DNA of 64,000 nt from Seohaeicola saemankumensis (GCF_021021435.1 NZ_JAINWI010000019.1:32132-96131), one strand, 5' to 3'. Counted from the stretch's first letter, positions 9,585 to 21,026 are shown. Made by a program: numbers and translations. Notes: a model not told the origin generated them from the letters alone.

Positions 9585-9806
9585 ATGAAAATTCATCTTC
9601 TTATGGGGGCTTCGGCCCTCGGGCTTGGCGCATGCGCCTATGAACCCACCGCCTTGCCGTCCGTCGAGACTCAACAGGCCGCCGTTAATACGACAGTTTC
9701 GTCGCCGATCAGCTATCAGGACCCGTTGGCTGGCTACACCTATCGCGGACCAACTGGCCCCCGGGATTGGCGTTCCGTCAATCAAGAGCAGACGGAGGGC
9801 AACTGA
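9585..9806 (+). CDS. Small putative lipoprotein
   Basis: The ATG at 9585 gives 73 residues with a short lipoprotein signal ending in the lipobox LGAC near residue 17. The open frame begins at 9525, but the upstream residues do not look like coding sequence. The mature part is Pro/Thr-rich and ends in TYRGPTGPRDWRSV, with no recognised domain. The stop TGA overlaps the ATG of the TolC-like gene, so the two are coupled. It is likely an outer-membrane or periplasmic accessory of the efflux/copper oxidase operon, which is a contextual guess. Confidence 0.7.
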   Translation: MKIHLLMGASALGLGACAYEPTALPSVETQQAAVNTTVSSPISYQDPLAGYTYRGPTGPRDWRSVNQEQTEGN

Positions 9807-11266
9807 TGCGGCTATCGAAGTTTCCGCTGGTTTTCGGCTTTCCGCTAATCTTGGGTGCTTGCGCTACGGCTGTACCGGGCATCTACACGGAACCAAAGGC
9901 TGGCTTCGTCAACATTTCCAGCCAGGTCACACCAGCCATCGGCAAACGGACAGCCTTCGCTGAAACCCAGGCCGAAAACGAGGCTCTGCAAAAGCAGGTG
10001 CACGCAATGGTGCATCGCAAGACCATTTCGGCGGACACCGCCGTTCAGGTCGCTCTTTTAAACAACAAGGGGTTGCAGGCGTCATACGCGAACGTCGGCC
10101 TGTCCGCCGCCGAGGCCTGGCAGCAATCGACCCCGGAAAATCCGATCGTTTCGATAGGTATCCTGGGCATCGGTGCGCCCGAACTGGGTGCATATAGGGC
10201 AATCGAGGGACTAATCCGGTCGAACGTGCTCGATGCCACCACGCGCCAGCAGCGTATGGCCATTGCAGACGCAAACTTCCAGCAGGCGCAGCTTAGTGCT
10301 GTAAATGATACGCTCGCACTGGCCAATCAGACGCGGAAGGCATGGGTCGATGCCGTAGCCGCCTTCGAGGCGGTGAGTTATCTTCGCCGTGCGAAAGCGA
10401 CCTCTGACGCCGGATCGGAATTGGCCATGAGGCTGGGTGAGACCGGAGCCCTCAACAAAGCCGGACAGGCCCGTGAACAGGCGTTCAATGCCGAACTCGC
10501 CGGACAACTTGCCCAGGCACGCTTGAATGCGACACGGTCCAAGGAGGCTTTGACCAGATTGATGGGCCTATGGGGCACCGAGGTAGACTATTATGTGCCC
10601 GATGCCCTTCCTGCGCTGCCGCGTTCCGTCGGTCGTGTGACTGACATCGAAGCGAAAGCATTACGGAATCGGGTTGATCTGCGGATTGCCAAACTCGGCT
10701 TGGAAGCACAGGCCAAGGCGTTTGGTCTGACCGACCAGACCCGCATTGTCAGCGATCTCGAATTCATTGCCGGATTCGAGGCAGAGCGGGAAATCGAGGA
10801 TGGAGAAACAGAGACTGTAACCACCCCTCAGGTGGAAGTGGAGTTCGCAATCCCGATCTACGACACCGGTAAGGCCCGGATGCGCAAGGCGGAATTGTCG
10901 TACCTGCAAGCGGCCAACGTGCTTGCGGAGAAAGCCGTCAACGTCCGCTCTGAGGCGCGCGGTGCCGAAACCTCCTATCATGCCGCGTATAAGATCGCCC
11001 GCCACTACCGCGACGTTCTGGTGCCGCTACGCACGACCGTCGAAGAAGAGGGTCTGCTGTCCTACAATGGCATGATCACCAATACTTTCGAGCTGCTGAC
11101 TGATGTGCGCGAGAAGCTTGGCGCATCGCTGGAAGCGGCAAATGCAAAACGCGAATTCTACATGGCTCAGGCTGACCTGACCGCTGCGATCTATGGCGGC
11201 GGCGATGGCGGCGGTGCTGGTGGAGAAGGCGCAACACTTGCCGCCGGTGGCGGCGCAGGACACTGA
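9806..11266 (+). CDS. TolC-family outer membrane efflux protein
   Basis: The ATG at 9806 overlaps the upstream TGA. The 487-residue protein has a lipoprotein-type signal (ILGACATAV, Cys near residue 19) and two long helical repeats typical of outer-membrane efflux proteins (CusC/CzcC/TolC group), with Ala/Gln/Arg-rich helices about 165-260 and 370-460. The C-terminus is a Gly/Ala-rich tail (GGGDGGGAGGEG). It is followed after 11 bp by the multicopper oxidase. The window has CusA and CusB at 22-26.7 kb but no CusC there, so this protein could serve as the outer-membrane channel for that pump, encoded separately. That pairing is inference. Confidence 0.85.
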   Translation: MRLSKFPLVFGFPLILGACATAVPGIYTEPKAGFVNISSQVTPAIGKRTAFAETQAENEALQKQVHAMVHRKTISADTAVQVALLNNKGLQASYANVGLSAAEAWQQSTPENPIVSIGILGIGAPELGAYRAIEGLIRSNVLDATTRQQRMAIADANFQQAQLSAVNDTLALANQTRKAWVDAVAAFEAVSYLRRAKATSDAGSELAMRLGETGALNKAGQAREQAFNAELAGQLAQARLNATRSKEALTRLMGLWGTEVDYYVPDALPALPRSVGRVTDIEAKALRNRVDLRIAKLGLEAQAKAFGLTDQTRIVSDLEFIAGFEAEREIEDGETETVTTPQVEVEFAIPIYDTGKARMRKAELSYLQAANVLAEKAVNVRSEARGAETSYHAAYKIARHYRDVLVPLRTTVEEEGLLSYNGMITNTFELLTDVREKLGASLEAANAKREFYMAQADLTAAIYGGGDGGGAGGEGATLAAGGGAGH

Positions 11267-11277
11267 AAGGAACTGAC

Positions 11278-12636
11278 ATGTTGAACAGACGTCAATTACT
11301 CGGAGCCGGCGCGGCAGGTGCAACGCTGGTATCTTCGAAAGCCTGGGGTAAAACACTGAACATGGGCCTGCCCGAAGCTGCCCAAATGGACAGTGCGGCA
11401 ACGGCGATTACGCCGCGTCCCAATTCCGGGCCGGACTACACACCCGTGGTCACATTGAACGGGTGGACCCTGCCGCACCGGATGAACAACGGGGTGAAAG
11501 AATTTCACCTCGTGGCCGAACCGGTAGAACGCGAGCTTGCCGACGGCATGATCGCGCATTTGTGGGGCTACAACGGCCAATCCACCGGCCCGACGATCGA
11601 AGCAGTCGAAGGCGACCGGGTGCGTATCTACGTCACCAATAAGCTGCCGGAAGGCACAACGGTGCATTGGCACGGGCTCATTCTTCCTTCAGGCATGGAT
11701 GGGGTCTCCGGATTGAGCCATCCAAGCATCCCGCCGGGCAAAACCTTCGTCTACGAATTCGACTTGGTGAAGTCCGGAACGTTCATGTACCACCCCCACG
11801 GCGATGAAATGACCCAGATGGCGATGGGGATGATGGGCATGTTCGTGGTCCACCCCAAGGATCCCACATTCATGCCGGTGGATCGTGATTTCCTGATCAT
11901 GCTGAATGCTTTCGACATCGATCCGGGTACCTATGTACCCCGCATCATGACGATGACGGATTTCAACCTTTGGACCTGGAACAGCCGGATCTTCCCCGAC
12001 ATCGATCCGCTGGTCGTGAACAAGGGCGACCGGGTGCGAGTACGGGTTGGGAACCTTACGATGACGAACCACCCGATCCATATGCACGGCTATGACTTCA
12101 AGGTCACCTGCACGGATGGCGGCTGGGTGCCGCCTGAAGCACAGTGGCCGGAGGTCAGCATCGACATTCCCGTAGGTGCGATGCGCGCCTACGAATTCGT
12201 CGCCGATCATCTGGGAGATTGGGCGATCCATTGCCACAAATCGCACCATACGATGAACGCCATGGGCCATGACGTGCCGACGTTCATCGGGGTGAATAAG
12301 AAGCCGCTGACCCAGAAGATCCGTCAATTCCAGCCGGAATACATGCCGATGGGCATGTCCGGCATGGGGGACATGGCAAAAATGGAAATGCCGCTACCCG
12401 ACAATACCATCCCGATGATGACGGGTTGGGGCCCGTACGGACCCATCGAGATGGGCGGCATGTTTTCGGTCGTGAAGGTGCGGGACGGCATCGACGCGGA
12501 CGATTACTCCGATCCCGGCTGGTACGAGAACCCTCCGGGCGAGATGGCCTACGAATGGACTGGCGAATTACCCGACTTTGCCTCCAACAACAGCCCCAAG
12601 ACCATTCTCACACCGAAACCAACCTCGAAGGGCTGA
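11278..12636 (+). CDS. Multicopper oxidase with Tat signal (copper oxidase)
   Basis: This periplasmic multicopper oxidase of 452 residues probably oxidises Cu(I) to the less toxic Cu(II) with reduction of oxygen to water. A twin-arginine signal (NRRQLLGAG) starts the protein, so it is exported folded. All four copper motifs are visible: H130-W-H132, H172-P-H174, HPIHMHG at 265-271, and HCHKSHHTMNAM at 318-329. The last supplies the type 1 site ligands C319, H324 and M329, where Met is a normal axial ligand. Met-rich segments (MTQMAMGMMGM; MPMGMSGMGDM near 358) resemble those of CueO/CopA oxidases. It lies 11 bp after the TolC-like gene and 46 bp before the cupredoxin gene. Confidence 0.93.
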   Translation: MLNRRQLLGAGAAGATLVSSKAWGKTLNMGLPEAAQMDSAATAITPRPNSGPDYTPVVTLNGWTLPHRMNNGVKEFHLVAEPVERELADGMIAHLWGYNGQSTGPTIEAVEGDRVRIYVTNKLPEGTTVHWHGLILPSGMDGVSGLSHPSIPPGKTFVYEFDLVKSGTFMYHPHGDEMTQMAMGMMGMFVVHPKDPTFMPVDRDFLIMLNAFDIDPGTYVPRIMTMTDFNLWTWNSRIFPDIDPLVVNKGDRVRVRVGNLTMTNHPIHMHGYDFKVTCTDGGWVPPEAQWPEVSIDIPVGAMRAYEFVADHLGDWAIHCHKSHHTMNAMGHDVPTFIGVNKKPLTQKIRQFQPEYMPMGMSGMGDMAKMEMPLPDNTIPMMTGWGPYGPIEMGGMFSVVKVRDGIDADDYSDPGWYENPPGEMAYEWTGELPDFASNNSPKTILTPKPTSKG

Positions 12637-12682
12637 GCGGCCCTTCGTCATCTCCAACCGAACCAACCTACAGGACAATAAA

Positions 12683-13399
12683 ATGAGAAATCTTCTTTTG
12701 ACGACAAGCTTCGCGATCGCGCTATCAGCACCGGCCTTTGCTTCAGGTACACACGACGGTGGACATGGGGAGACCAAGCCAGCCGCAATGATGGTCGGCA
12801 TGCCGGGTGACGCCGCCAAGGTTGACCGCACAATCGACGTCACTTTACTCGAAAACGATGAGGGCCAGATGCTGATCGAGAGTGAGCCGATGGATATCAA
12901 GGAGGGCGAAACCATCCGCTTCAACATCACCAACAAGGGTGAGCTGGAGCATGAATTCGTCCTCGACACGGTAGAGCGCAATGCCGAGCACAAGATCGAA
13001 ATGGCCAAGATGGACATGGAACATGACGATCCGAACCGTATCCGTCTCGATGCGGGCGCTTCCGGCGAGGTTGTCTGGACTTTCGCAAATTCTGGCACAT
13101 TCGAAGCGGCGTGCCTGATCCCTGGCCACTACGAATCCGGCATGCACCGGGAGGTCGCAGTCGGTGACCAGATGGCTCAGGCTGACGTGGAATACACGAG
13201 CGGGACCATCAAGAAAATCGACGCCAAAGCCGGCAAGGTCACAATTATCCACGGCCCTCTCGTCAACCTGGATATGCCCGCGATGACCATGGTGTTCCGC
13301 GCGGACGAAGCCATGCTGGAAAAAATGTCAGAAGGGCAGGACATTCAATTCGTTGCAGACCGCGTAAAAGGCAAGCTGACTGTGACTGCATTGAAATAA
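12683..13399 (+). CDS. Periplasmic cupredoxin fused to CusF-like copper-binding domain
   Basis: The ATG at 12683 gives 238 residues with a signal peptide (cleaved near FAS-GTHD). An N-terminal cupredoxin domain (about 35-160) has ELEHEF and ACLIPGHYESGM motifs carrying the type 1 ligands His, Cys, His, Met. The C-terminal 70 residues match CusF: a GTIKKIDAKAGKVTI strand, HGPLVNLDMPAMTM with the His and two Met ligands, and a final FVADRVKG strand. The two-domain arrangement couples a Cu(II)/electron carrier with a Cu(I)/Ag(I) chaperone in one chain. It follows the multicopper oxidase and is probably its partner or hands copper to the CusAB pump. Confidence 0.88.
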   Translation: MRNLLLTTSFAIALSAPAFASGTHDGGHGETKPAAMMVGMPGDAAKVDRTIDVTLLENDEGQMLIESEPMDIKEGETIRFNITNKGELEHEFVLDTVERNAEHKIEMAKMDMEHDDPNRIRLDAGASGEVVWTFANSGTFEAACLIPGHYESGMHREVAVGDQMAQADVEYTSGTIKKIDAKAGKVTIIHGPLVNLDMPAMTMVFRADEAMLEKMSEGQDIQFVADRVKGKLTVTALK

Positions 13400-13725
13400 T
13401 AGCAAGACGTCTACGGGGCCACCTACAACTTGGTGGGGCAACGTTTCGAAATGAAGCCTTGCCCCACTTTCCAATGCTAGCATCGGATTCGTCAAATACG
13501 GATGAAAACAAGTTTTATGAACATGATGGTGTCCTTTGTCCCCTTCTGCGTGATCTGAGGTGCATCTAGCTGCGTCCTTTGCAAGGCAAGTGTTTTGCGC
13601 TCCTGAGGCGAGCCGGTCATCAGAGAAAGTGACTGCAAGATATGGACTATGTTTAGCCTGGGGCATGTCACAGACTTGCGGTTTCACTGACAAAATACGC
13701 GCCAAAAGCTCAAAAAGGAAATCCC
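13400..13725. other. Non-coding gap between the two copper modules
   Basis: This 326-bp gap holds the hairpin described at 13433-13467 directly after the cupredoxin gene. Nothing else is supported. The open frames across it have no recognisable product. The second APC permease gene follows with a good ribosome-binding site (AAAGGAAAT) before its GTG. Confidence 0.4.
13433..13470 (+). terminator. Possible terminator hairpin after cupredoxin-CusF gene
   Basis: A 9-bp perfect stem (GTGGGGCAA at 13433-13441 with TTGCCCCAC at 13459-13467) closes a 17-nt loop 33 bp after the stop codon, followed by a short T run. The position fits the end of the copper oxidase operon. The long loop and weak T tract make it only a moderate candidate. 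Confidence 0.45.
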
Positions 13726-15036
13726 GTGTCGAGAAACGACTACGAGAAGAACAGCATTACCCTGCCTGGCGCGGTAGCCATGGGAACCGGCGTGATGATC
13801 GGCGCGGGCATCTTCGCCCTAACCGGCCAGATCGCCGAACTCGCCGGGCCTCTCTTCTCGCTCTCGTTCATCGTGGGCGCCATCGTGACCGCGTTCAGCG
13901 CCTATACCTACATCAAGATGTCGAACGCGTATCCGTCAGCGGGCGGCATCGGGATGATCCTGAAGAAGGCCTACGGCCCGACGACGGTCGCAGCGGGTGC
14001 TGCACTTTTGATGGCGCTGTCGATGGTCATCAACGAAAGTCTCGTCGCGCGCACTTTTGGAACTTATGCAGTTAAGGTGATTGGCGGTAATCCGGATAGC
14101 GCTTTAGTGCCAACGCTGGGTGTTGGGCTTATAATTTTTGCCTATCTCGTGAATGCCTCCGGGAACCGGTCGGTCGGGCTGATTTCTCTTGTCATGGCCG
14201 TTCTCAAGGTGGGCGGCATCGCGCTGTTTGGGGCAGCCGGCCTCTGGACGAGCGGAATCTCGTTCGAGGCGATGGATGGAGACATGGACAAAACCGATTT
14301 CGTGGCGTCGGTTGCGCTGTCGATCCTGGCCTTCAAGGGGTTCACGACCATTACCAACAGCGGTGCAGAGGTCACCGACCCGCACCGCAATGTGGGCCGG
14401 GCCATCGTCTGGTCGATCGCCATCTGCGTCGTCGTCTATCTGCTGGTGGCTTTCGCGGTCGGTTCCAGCCTGCCGCTTGACCGTATCGTGGCAGCGAAGG
14501 ACTACGCGCTGGCCGAAGCGGCCCAGCCGTCCCTCGGTCAGACCGGCTTCTACCTTACGGTGGCGCTGGCGCTGGTGGCCACGGCGTCGGGTCTGATCGC
14601 CAGCGTGTTCGCGGTCTCGCGGATGCTGGCAATGCTGACCGACATGAAGATGATCCCGCACAGCCATTTCGGGATGCCGGGCACGATCAAGGACCACACG
14701 CTTGTCTACACCGTCGTTATCGCAGGATTCCTGACGGTCTTCTTCGACCTCAGCCGCATCGCCTCGCTTGGGGCCTTCTTCTATCTGGTGATGGACATGA
14801 TCATCCACTTCGGTGTGTTCCGGCATCTGCGCGAGGAAATCAGCGCGAGAGGCTGGGTGTTGCTGACGGCCATCGCACTTGATGCCGTGGTGCTGGCCGC
14901 CTTCGCCGCAGTGAAATGGCAGTCCGACCCGCTCATCGTTGTGGTCGGCATCGTTGGCATGGCTCTGGTGTTCCTGTTCGTCCGGCTGTTCCTCGCGCGC
15001 AACTCGGTCGGGGAAGGCGCTCACGCCAATCACTAA
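13726..15036 (+). CDS. APC-superfamily permease (second copy)
   Basis: This is a 436-residue transporter with about twelve membrane segments, starting at a GTG with the Shine-Dalgarno-like AAAGGAAAT upstream. It shares the GVMIGAGIFALTGQ first-helix motif and the FKGFTTITNSGAE helix-6 motif with the permease at 6.5 kb. The two align over nearly their whole length, so they are paralogues from a duplicated copper module or two independent acquisitions. It ends 66 bp before the second copper ATPase. The substrate is unknown. The repeated pairing with copper ATPases suggests a supporting role during copper stress, which is inference. Confidence 0.87.
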   Translation: MSRNDYEKNSITLPGAVAMGTGVMIGAGIFALTGQIAELAGPLFSLSFIVGAIVTAFSAYTYIKMSNAYPSAGGIGMILKKAYGPTTVAAGAALLMALSMVINESLVARTFGTYAVKVIGGNPDSALVPTLGVGLIIFAYLVNASGNRSVGLISLVMAVLKVGGIALFGAAGLWTSGISFEAMDGDMDKTDFVASVALSILAFKGFTTITNSGAEVTDPHRNVGRAIVWSIAICVVVYLLVAFAVGSSLPLDRIVAAKDYALAEAAQPSLGQTGFYLTVALALVATASGLIASVFAVSRMLAMLTDMKMIPHSHFGMPGTIKDHTLVYTVVIAGFLTVFFDLSRIASLGAFFYLVMDMIIHFGVFRHLREEISARGWVLLTAIALDAVVLAAFAAVKWQSDPLIVVVGIVGMALVFLFVRLFLARNSVGEGAHANH

Positions 15037-15102
15037 AAGGGCTTGAGGTTCCGGTCGTTAGAAACCGCAAACTGAAAAAACAGATCGAAAGGCTGGCAGA
15101 CC

Positions 15103-17436
<2,334 letters not shown>

Positions 17437-17474
17437 CCTGCCCGCACAAAACATCAATCAGAAAGGAAAACCAA

Positions 17475-17954
17475 ATGACCCATGAAACGATTTCTCGCCG
17501 CGCGATTCTGGTCGGAGCGACCGCGCTCGTGGCGACCTCTCCCCTTCGCACGTCAGCGCAAACTTCGCGACCGGCGATCCATGTGATGAAGGATCCCAAC
17601 TGCGGCTGCTGCTCGGCCTGGATCGAGATCCTCGAAAACGACGGCTTTGTCGTCACGACAGAGGCGAGCGCCGGAACGCTTCTGATGCGCTACAAGCTGG
17701 ACAATGGCATCCCGCAGGAGATGGTCTCCTGCCATACAGGCCGCATCGAAGGTTACATGATCGAGGGCCACGTGCCCACTGCAGACATTCGCCGTCTTCT
17801 GGTGGAACGCCCCGACGCGGTCGGCCTCGCAGTGCCCGGCATGCCCTACGGGTCGCCCGGGATGGGACCGGAAAGCGAGCGCGAGGCCTATGTGGTACAT
17901 TTGGTCGATCGAGACGGGACCACGGAGCCGTTCACAAACTATCTGGCAGCCTGA
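17475..17954 (+). CDS. DUF411 metal-binding protein (first copy)
   Basis: This 159-residue exported protein has a twin-arginine-type signal (SRRAILVGATALVATS). The mature part has the DUF411 core: a CGCCSAW cysteine cluster near residue 44, the VSCHTG motif near 91, EGHVP near 103 and GLAVPGMPYGSPGM near 121. DUF411 proteins are small periplasmic proteins found in copper and silver loci and are thought to bind metal through the Cys cluster, but their exact task is not settled. A second copy (44.0 kb) lies in the 13-gene operon and has a Sec rather than Tat signal. Confidence 0.85.
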   Translation: MTHETISRRAILVGATALVATSPLRTSAQTSRPAIHVMKDPNCGCCSAWIEILENDGFVVTTEASAGTLLMRYKLDNGIPQEMVSCHTGRIEGYMIEGHVPTADIRRLLVERPDAVGLAVPGMPYGSPGMGPESEREAYVVHLVDRDGTTEPFTNYLAA

Positions 17955-18397
17955 ACTCGAGACTGTGACAATGAAGGGCGGTCGAGGTCAAAGGGATTGG
18001 ACCTTGCTAAACAAAGGATCGCCTCATAAATGTCAGCGTTTTTTGGCCATTAGATCACTGTGAGTCAATAATACTTCTAACAGGAACACACTTGTCGCAC
18101 TAATTTTTAGGCGTCGGATACGGTTGGCTACCACAGATCGAGATGCGAAGGGAGAGAGACACCGCACCTACTTCTCTCACGTTAATTGGACCTGACATTG
18201 AGTTCAACTTTACGGCTCTGGCAAAACCTAGCCTTGAGTTGCGGCGTCAAAACCACTAACATATCTTGCAGCAAAGAAGCTGTGGTCGGAATGAGTCCAA
18301 AATTTCTCCGAAGTGATTTACATTGGCTCTTGGCTCGTGCCAGAATTGCATGCGATTGGAGCAGTTCTAGAACAAAATATTACATTTTAATGTGACA
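17955..18397. other. AT-richer gap with no recognised gene
   Basis: This gap of 443 bp separates the DUF411 gene and the end of the histidine kinase gene, which are convergent. It is visibly richer in A+T than the copper genes to its left. The open frame at 18186-18395 has no domain or plausible start signal. No clear terminator was found. Given the composition change, it may mark an insertion boundary. Confidence 0.4.
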
Positions 18398-19810
18398 TCA
18401 AGAAATAAAGACTTCTTGGTCTTCAAAATTCTGGGAAAGGGGCAAGCTCAAACTTGCTAGAATTCCGCCCCCTGGGTGATTCTGTATTGTTGCATCACCA
18501 CCATGGGAGCGCAGAATAGCGCGCGAAATGGAAAGACCGAGCCCCGTGCCGCCTGTTTCGCGCGAGCGCGATGCCTCAACACGGAAAAAGGGTTCAAACA
18601 CATCTTCAAGTAGTTCATTGGGAATACCAATGCCGTAGTCGCGTATTTCGATAACCGCTCTTTCATTATCCCGTTTGTAGGTTACCTCGGCTTTGCCGCC
18701 ATAGCGAATAGCGTTTTCGATAACGTTGCGGAGAGCACGGCGAATACTTTGCGGTCTTAATCTGACATCTAGCGGCGCACCAACGTCAAGTTGAAAATCT
18801 TCAAGCATGTCACTTTTGAGATCACTAAGAAACTTCCCCAACTCAATCGTCTCCGGAGTTTCGCTGATTGCTATGCCCCGCGCAAATGCTAGCGTGCGCT
18901 CAACCATGTTCTGCATTTCCTCAACGGATGCGATCAAACCGCCGCGCGTCTCCTCATCGTCAACCATTTCCGCACGGACACGAAGAGCGGTCAGCGGTGA
19001 ACGCAAATCATGCCCCAAAGCGGCCATTATGCGTGTTTTTTCCGAAACAGTTCGTACTAGGCGCTCCTGCATGAGGTTGAATGCCTCTGTCAGCCCACGA
19101 ACCTCAATCGGGCCAACAGCTGGTAGTGGATGACTTTCCTCACCCCTTCCAAGCCTCTCGGCAGCTTGGGTCAAGCTACGAAGCGGCCAAGTCAAATTTG
19201 AAAGCAAATACCAACATGCTCCGCCGATCAGCAGCGCAGCAGTCACGACAAAACTCACCGCGGAATAGATCGGCCACTGCAGGGGTGGTCGCTGGAAGCG
19301 CGTGTCAACATTAAGCCATTCATCATCAGGAAGAGCTATTGAGAGAGTGAGTTCAAGACCCAACACCCTGTCATGCATTGTCCTTCCCTGAGGGCCAGAC
19401 GCTTGTGTGCGCATACTTTCAATTGGGGAAAATGGACGCCCAACCTCGTGAAGCTCAACGCGAACCTCTCTCGTGTCTCCATTCCAGAGAAGTGATCTGA
19501 TCCGTTCCTCCACCGCTCCATTTGCTTGATGATCAAGATGGTCAACCGCTGGTCGTGGATCGATCTGAAAGCGCGCGAGCGGTGAGTCGGCTGCGCTCAA
19601 GATTGAAGAATGCAGATCTTTAGGAGCTTGTTCAAGCAGTAGGGCTACATTCGCTGCGCGTCCTGCCGCCTCAGCTCCGATAGCGGCTCTTACGGCTAGG
19701 CTGCGTTCGTCAATAAATAGCCAAATACTTGTCGCCTGCGCGATCACAAGGCATCCAATTATCAGGAGCAAGATCTGACCGCGCAAACCTACTACCAGTC
19801 CTCGCATCAC
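18398..19810 (-). CDS. Sensor histidine kinase
   Basis: This membrane-bound sensor kinase of 470 residues has a first membrane helix at about 10-30, a periplasmic sensing domain of about 150 residues with no recognised metal motif, and a second helix near 185-205. It continues with a HAMP segment, the H-box GHDLRSPLT with phospho-accepting H267, the N-box RNVIENAIRYG, and DYGIGIP and GTGLGLS ATP-binding motifs. It overlaps the response regulator gene by 4 bp. Base composition is less GC-rich than in neighbouring copper genes, which suggests separate ancestry. The stimulus is unknown. Location in a metal island suggests copper or silver but the sensor domain does not prove it. Confidence 0.9.
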   Translation of the reverse strand: MMRGLVVGLRGQILLLIIGCLVIAQATSIWLFIDERSLAVRAAIGAEAAGRAANVALLLEQAPKDLHSSILSAADSPLARFQIDPRPAVDHLDHQANGAVEERIRSLLWNGDTREVRVELHEVGRPFSPIESMRTQASGPQGRTMHDRVLGLELTLSIALPDDEWLNVDTRFQRPPLQWPIYSAVSFVVTAALLIGGACWYLLSNLTWPLRSLTQAAERLGRGEESHPLPAVGPIEVRGLTEAFNLMQERLVRTVSEKTRIMAALGHDLRSPLTALRVRAEMVDDEETRGGLIASVEEMQNMVERTLAFARGIAISETPETIELGKFLSDLKSDMLEDFQLDVGAPLDVRLRPQSIRRALRNVIENAIRYGGKAEVTYKRDNERAVIEIRDYGIGIPNELLEDVFEPFFRVEASRSRETGGTGLGLSISRAILRSHGGDATIQNHPGGGILASLSLPLSQNFEDQEVFIS

Positions 19811-20529
19811 AAAAACGTCTCAACATCTACCGCAAGGCTGTAACCGCCACTTCGAACGGTCGTGATGATACTTGGCCGTCCGGGGTTAGCTTCAATCTTT
19901 CGCCGCAGACGGCTGATCTGATTGTCGATGGTTCGATCAAAGGCAGAGGGTAAGCTACCCTTGGCCAAGTCGATCAATTGCGCACGACTCATCACGACAC
20001 GTGGACGTTCCAGCAGAATTGTCAAAAGTTTAAACTCTGATGTTGTTAGCGTTTGTTCACGACCTTCAGCTGAAAATAGGCGACGAGTATCAGTCTCGAG
20101 AGTCCATCCTGCGAATTGAACGCGTTTACCCGTGAGACCCTCGGCGAGCAGTTGTGGCCGTTGAGCCCTCCGGAGAATCGCTTTTATCCGCGCCAGTAAC
20201 TCACGGGGGTTAAAAGGTTTAGAAAGATAATCATCTGCACCAATCTCAAGTCCTATGATCCGATCCATTTCCTCACTAAGCGCAGTCAGCATCAGGATGG
20301 GCACGCCTCCTTTTGCAGATAAACGACGACATATAGACATTCCATCCTCTCCAGGCATCATCACATCAAGAACTATGAGATCATAACATCCAACCTTAAG
20401 AAGACTGTCCATCTCCACCGCTCCGGCAGCGCTCGTAACGCGCATATTGTTCCTCTCTAAATAACGCGAAACGGCTTTGCAAATTTCGATACTATCATCA
20501 ACGAGCAAGATGTGAGGTGTCTTTGTCAT
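19807..20529 (-). CDS. OmpR-family response regulator
   Basis: This 240-residue two-domain response regulator has a receiver domain with the acidic pair D11-D12, phosphorylation site D55 in DLIVLDVMMPG, the TALSEE switch region and K of YLSKPFNPRE. The C-terminal winged-helix domain has LTTSEFKLLTILLERP and ends with RRKIEANPGRPSIITTVRSGGY. It is upstream of and translationally coupled to the histidine kinase. The gene diverges from the EF-hand gene across a 167-bp AT-rich intergenic region, the likely place for its binding site. Confidence 0.92.
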   Translation of the reverse strand: MTKTPHILLVDDSIEICKAVSRYLERNNMRVTSAAGAVEMDSLLKVGCYDLIVLDVMMPGEDGMSICRRLSAKGGVPILMLTALSEEMDRIIGLEIGADDYLSKPFNPRELLARIKAILRRAQRPQLLAEGLTGKRVQFAGWTLETDTRRLFSAEGREQTLTTSEFKLLTILLERPRVVMSRAQLIDLAKGSLPSAFDRTIDNQISRLRRKIEANPGRPSIITTVRSGGYSLAVDVETFL

Positions 20530-20696
20530 TTACTAAACTTACCTGAAAAAAGGGCCAGTGCCGATTTTTAATGTAACCGAATGTCTCCATGCGGCACTCT
20601 GCGACAATCCGATACAAAACTGACAACTGCAAGTATTGCATAGTTTGCATGATTAGCCACATTAACGGAACCTCAATGGAGAAGGACTAAACCAAA

Positions 20697-20978
20697 ATGA
20701 AACACAAAACAAACCTGGTTCTCGCGGCCATGATTGCCACAATCAGCGCCGGAACAGCTTTCGCCGAACAGGGGATTGGAAGAGGGCCCCACGAGCTTTC
20801 CGTCAACAACAAGCATGTTCACATGAGCGATACCATGCGTAAACATTTCGATCACGCAGATCAGGATGGTGATGGAAAAGTCACCCGCGCTGAAATGGAT
20901 GCACACATGCAAGCCGCTCAAGCCGCTTCAGAGTTTCATCGCTCATCGGCAGGACCAACTGGGCATTTTGATAAGTAG
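20697..20978 (+). CDS. Small secreted EF-hand protein
   Basis: This 93-residue protein has a signal peptide (cleaved near AFA-EQ) and one clear EF-hand loop, DQDGDGKVTRAE at about residues 60-71, with Asp at positions 1, 3 and 5 and Glu at 12. An upstream helix (MRKHFDHA) and a downstream His-containing helix complete it. The start ATG is preceded by GGAGAAGGAC. It is divergent from the two-component system, which probably controls it. Calcium or other divalent metal binding in the periplasm is the family expectation. Confidence 0.8.
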   Translation: MKHKTNLVLAAMIATISAGTAFAEQGIGRGPHELSVNNKHVHMSDTMRKHFDHADQDGDGKVTRAEMDAHMQAAQAASEFHRSSAGPTGHFDK

Positions 20979-20997
20979 AGTTTTGCTCTATTTGCCT

Positions 20998-21026
20998 GCG
21001 GGCGATCACATTGGCTGATCGCCCGC
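20998..21026 (+). terminator. Perfect 11-bp hairpin after EF-hand gene
   Basis: GCGGGCGATCA (20998-21008) pairs perfectly with TGATCGCCCGC (21016-21026) around a 7-nt loop, 20 bp after the EF-hand stop. There is no long T tract after it, so it may be a bidirectional stem or a weak intrinsic terminator for the EF-hand transcript. Confidence 0.6.

Noticed and set aside
18186..18395. 69-residue plus-strand frame next to the histidine kinase gene
   Set aside because: No ribosome-binding site or domain; low-GC random frame.
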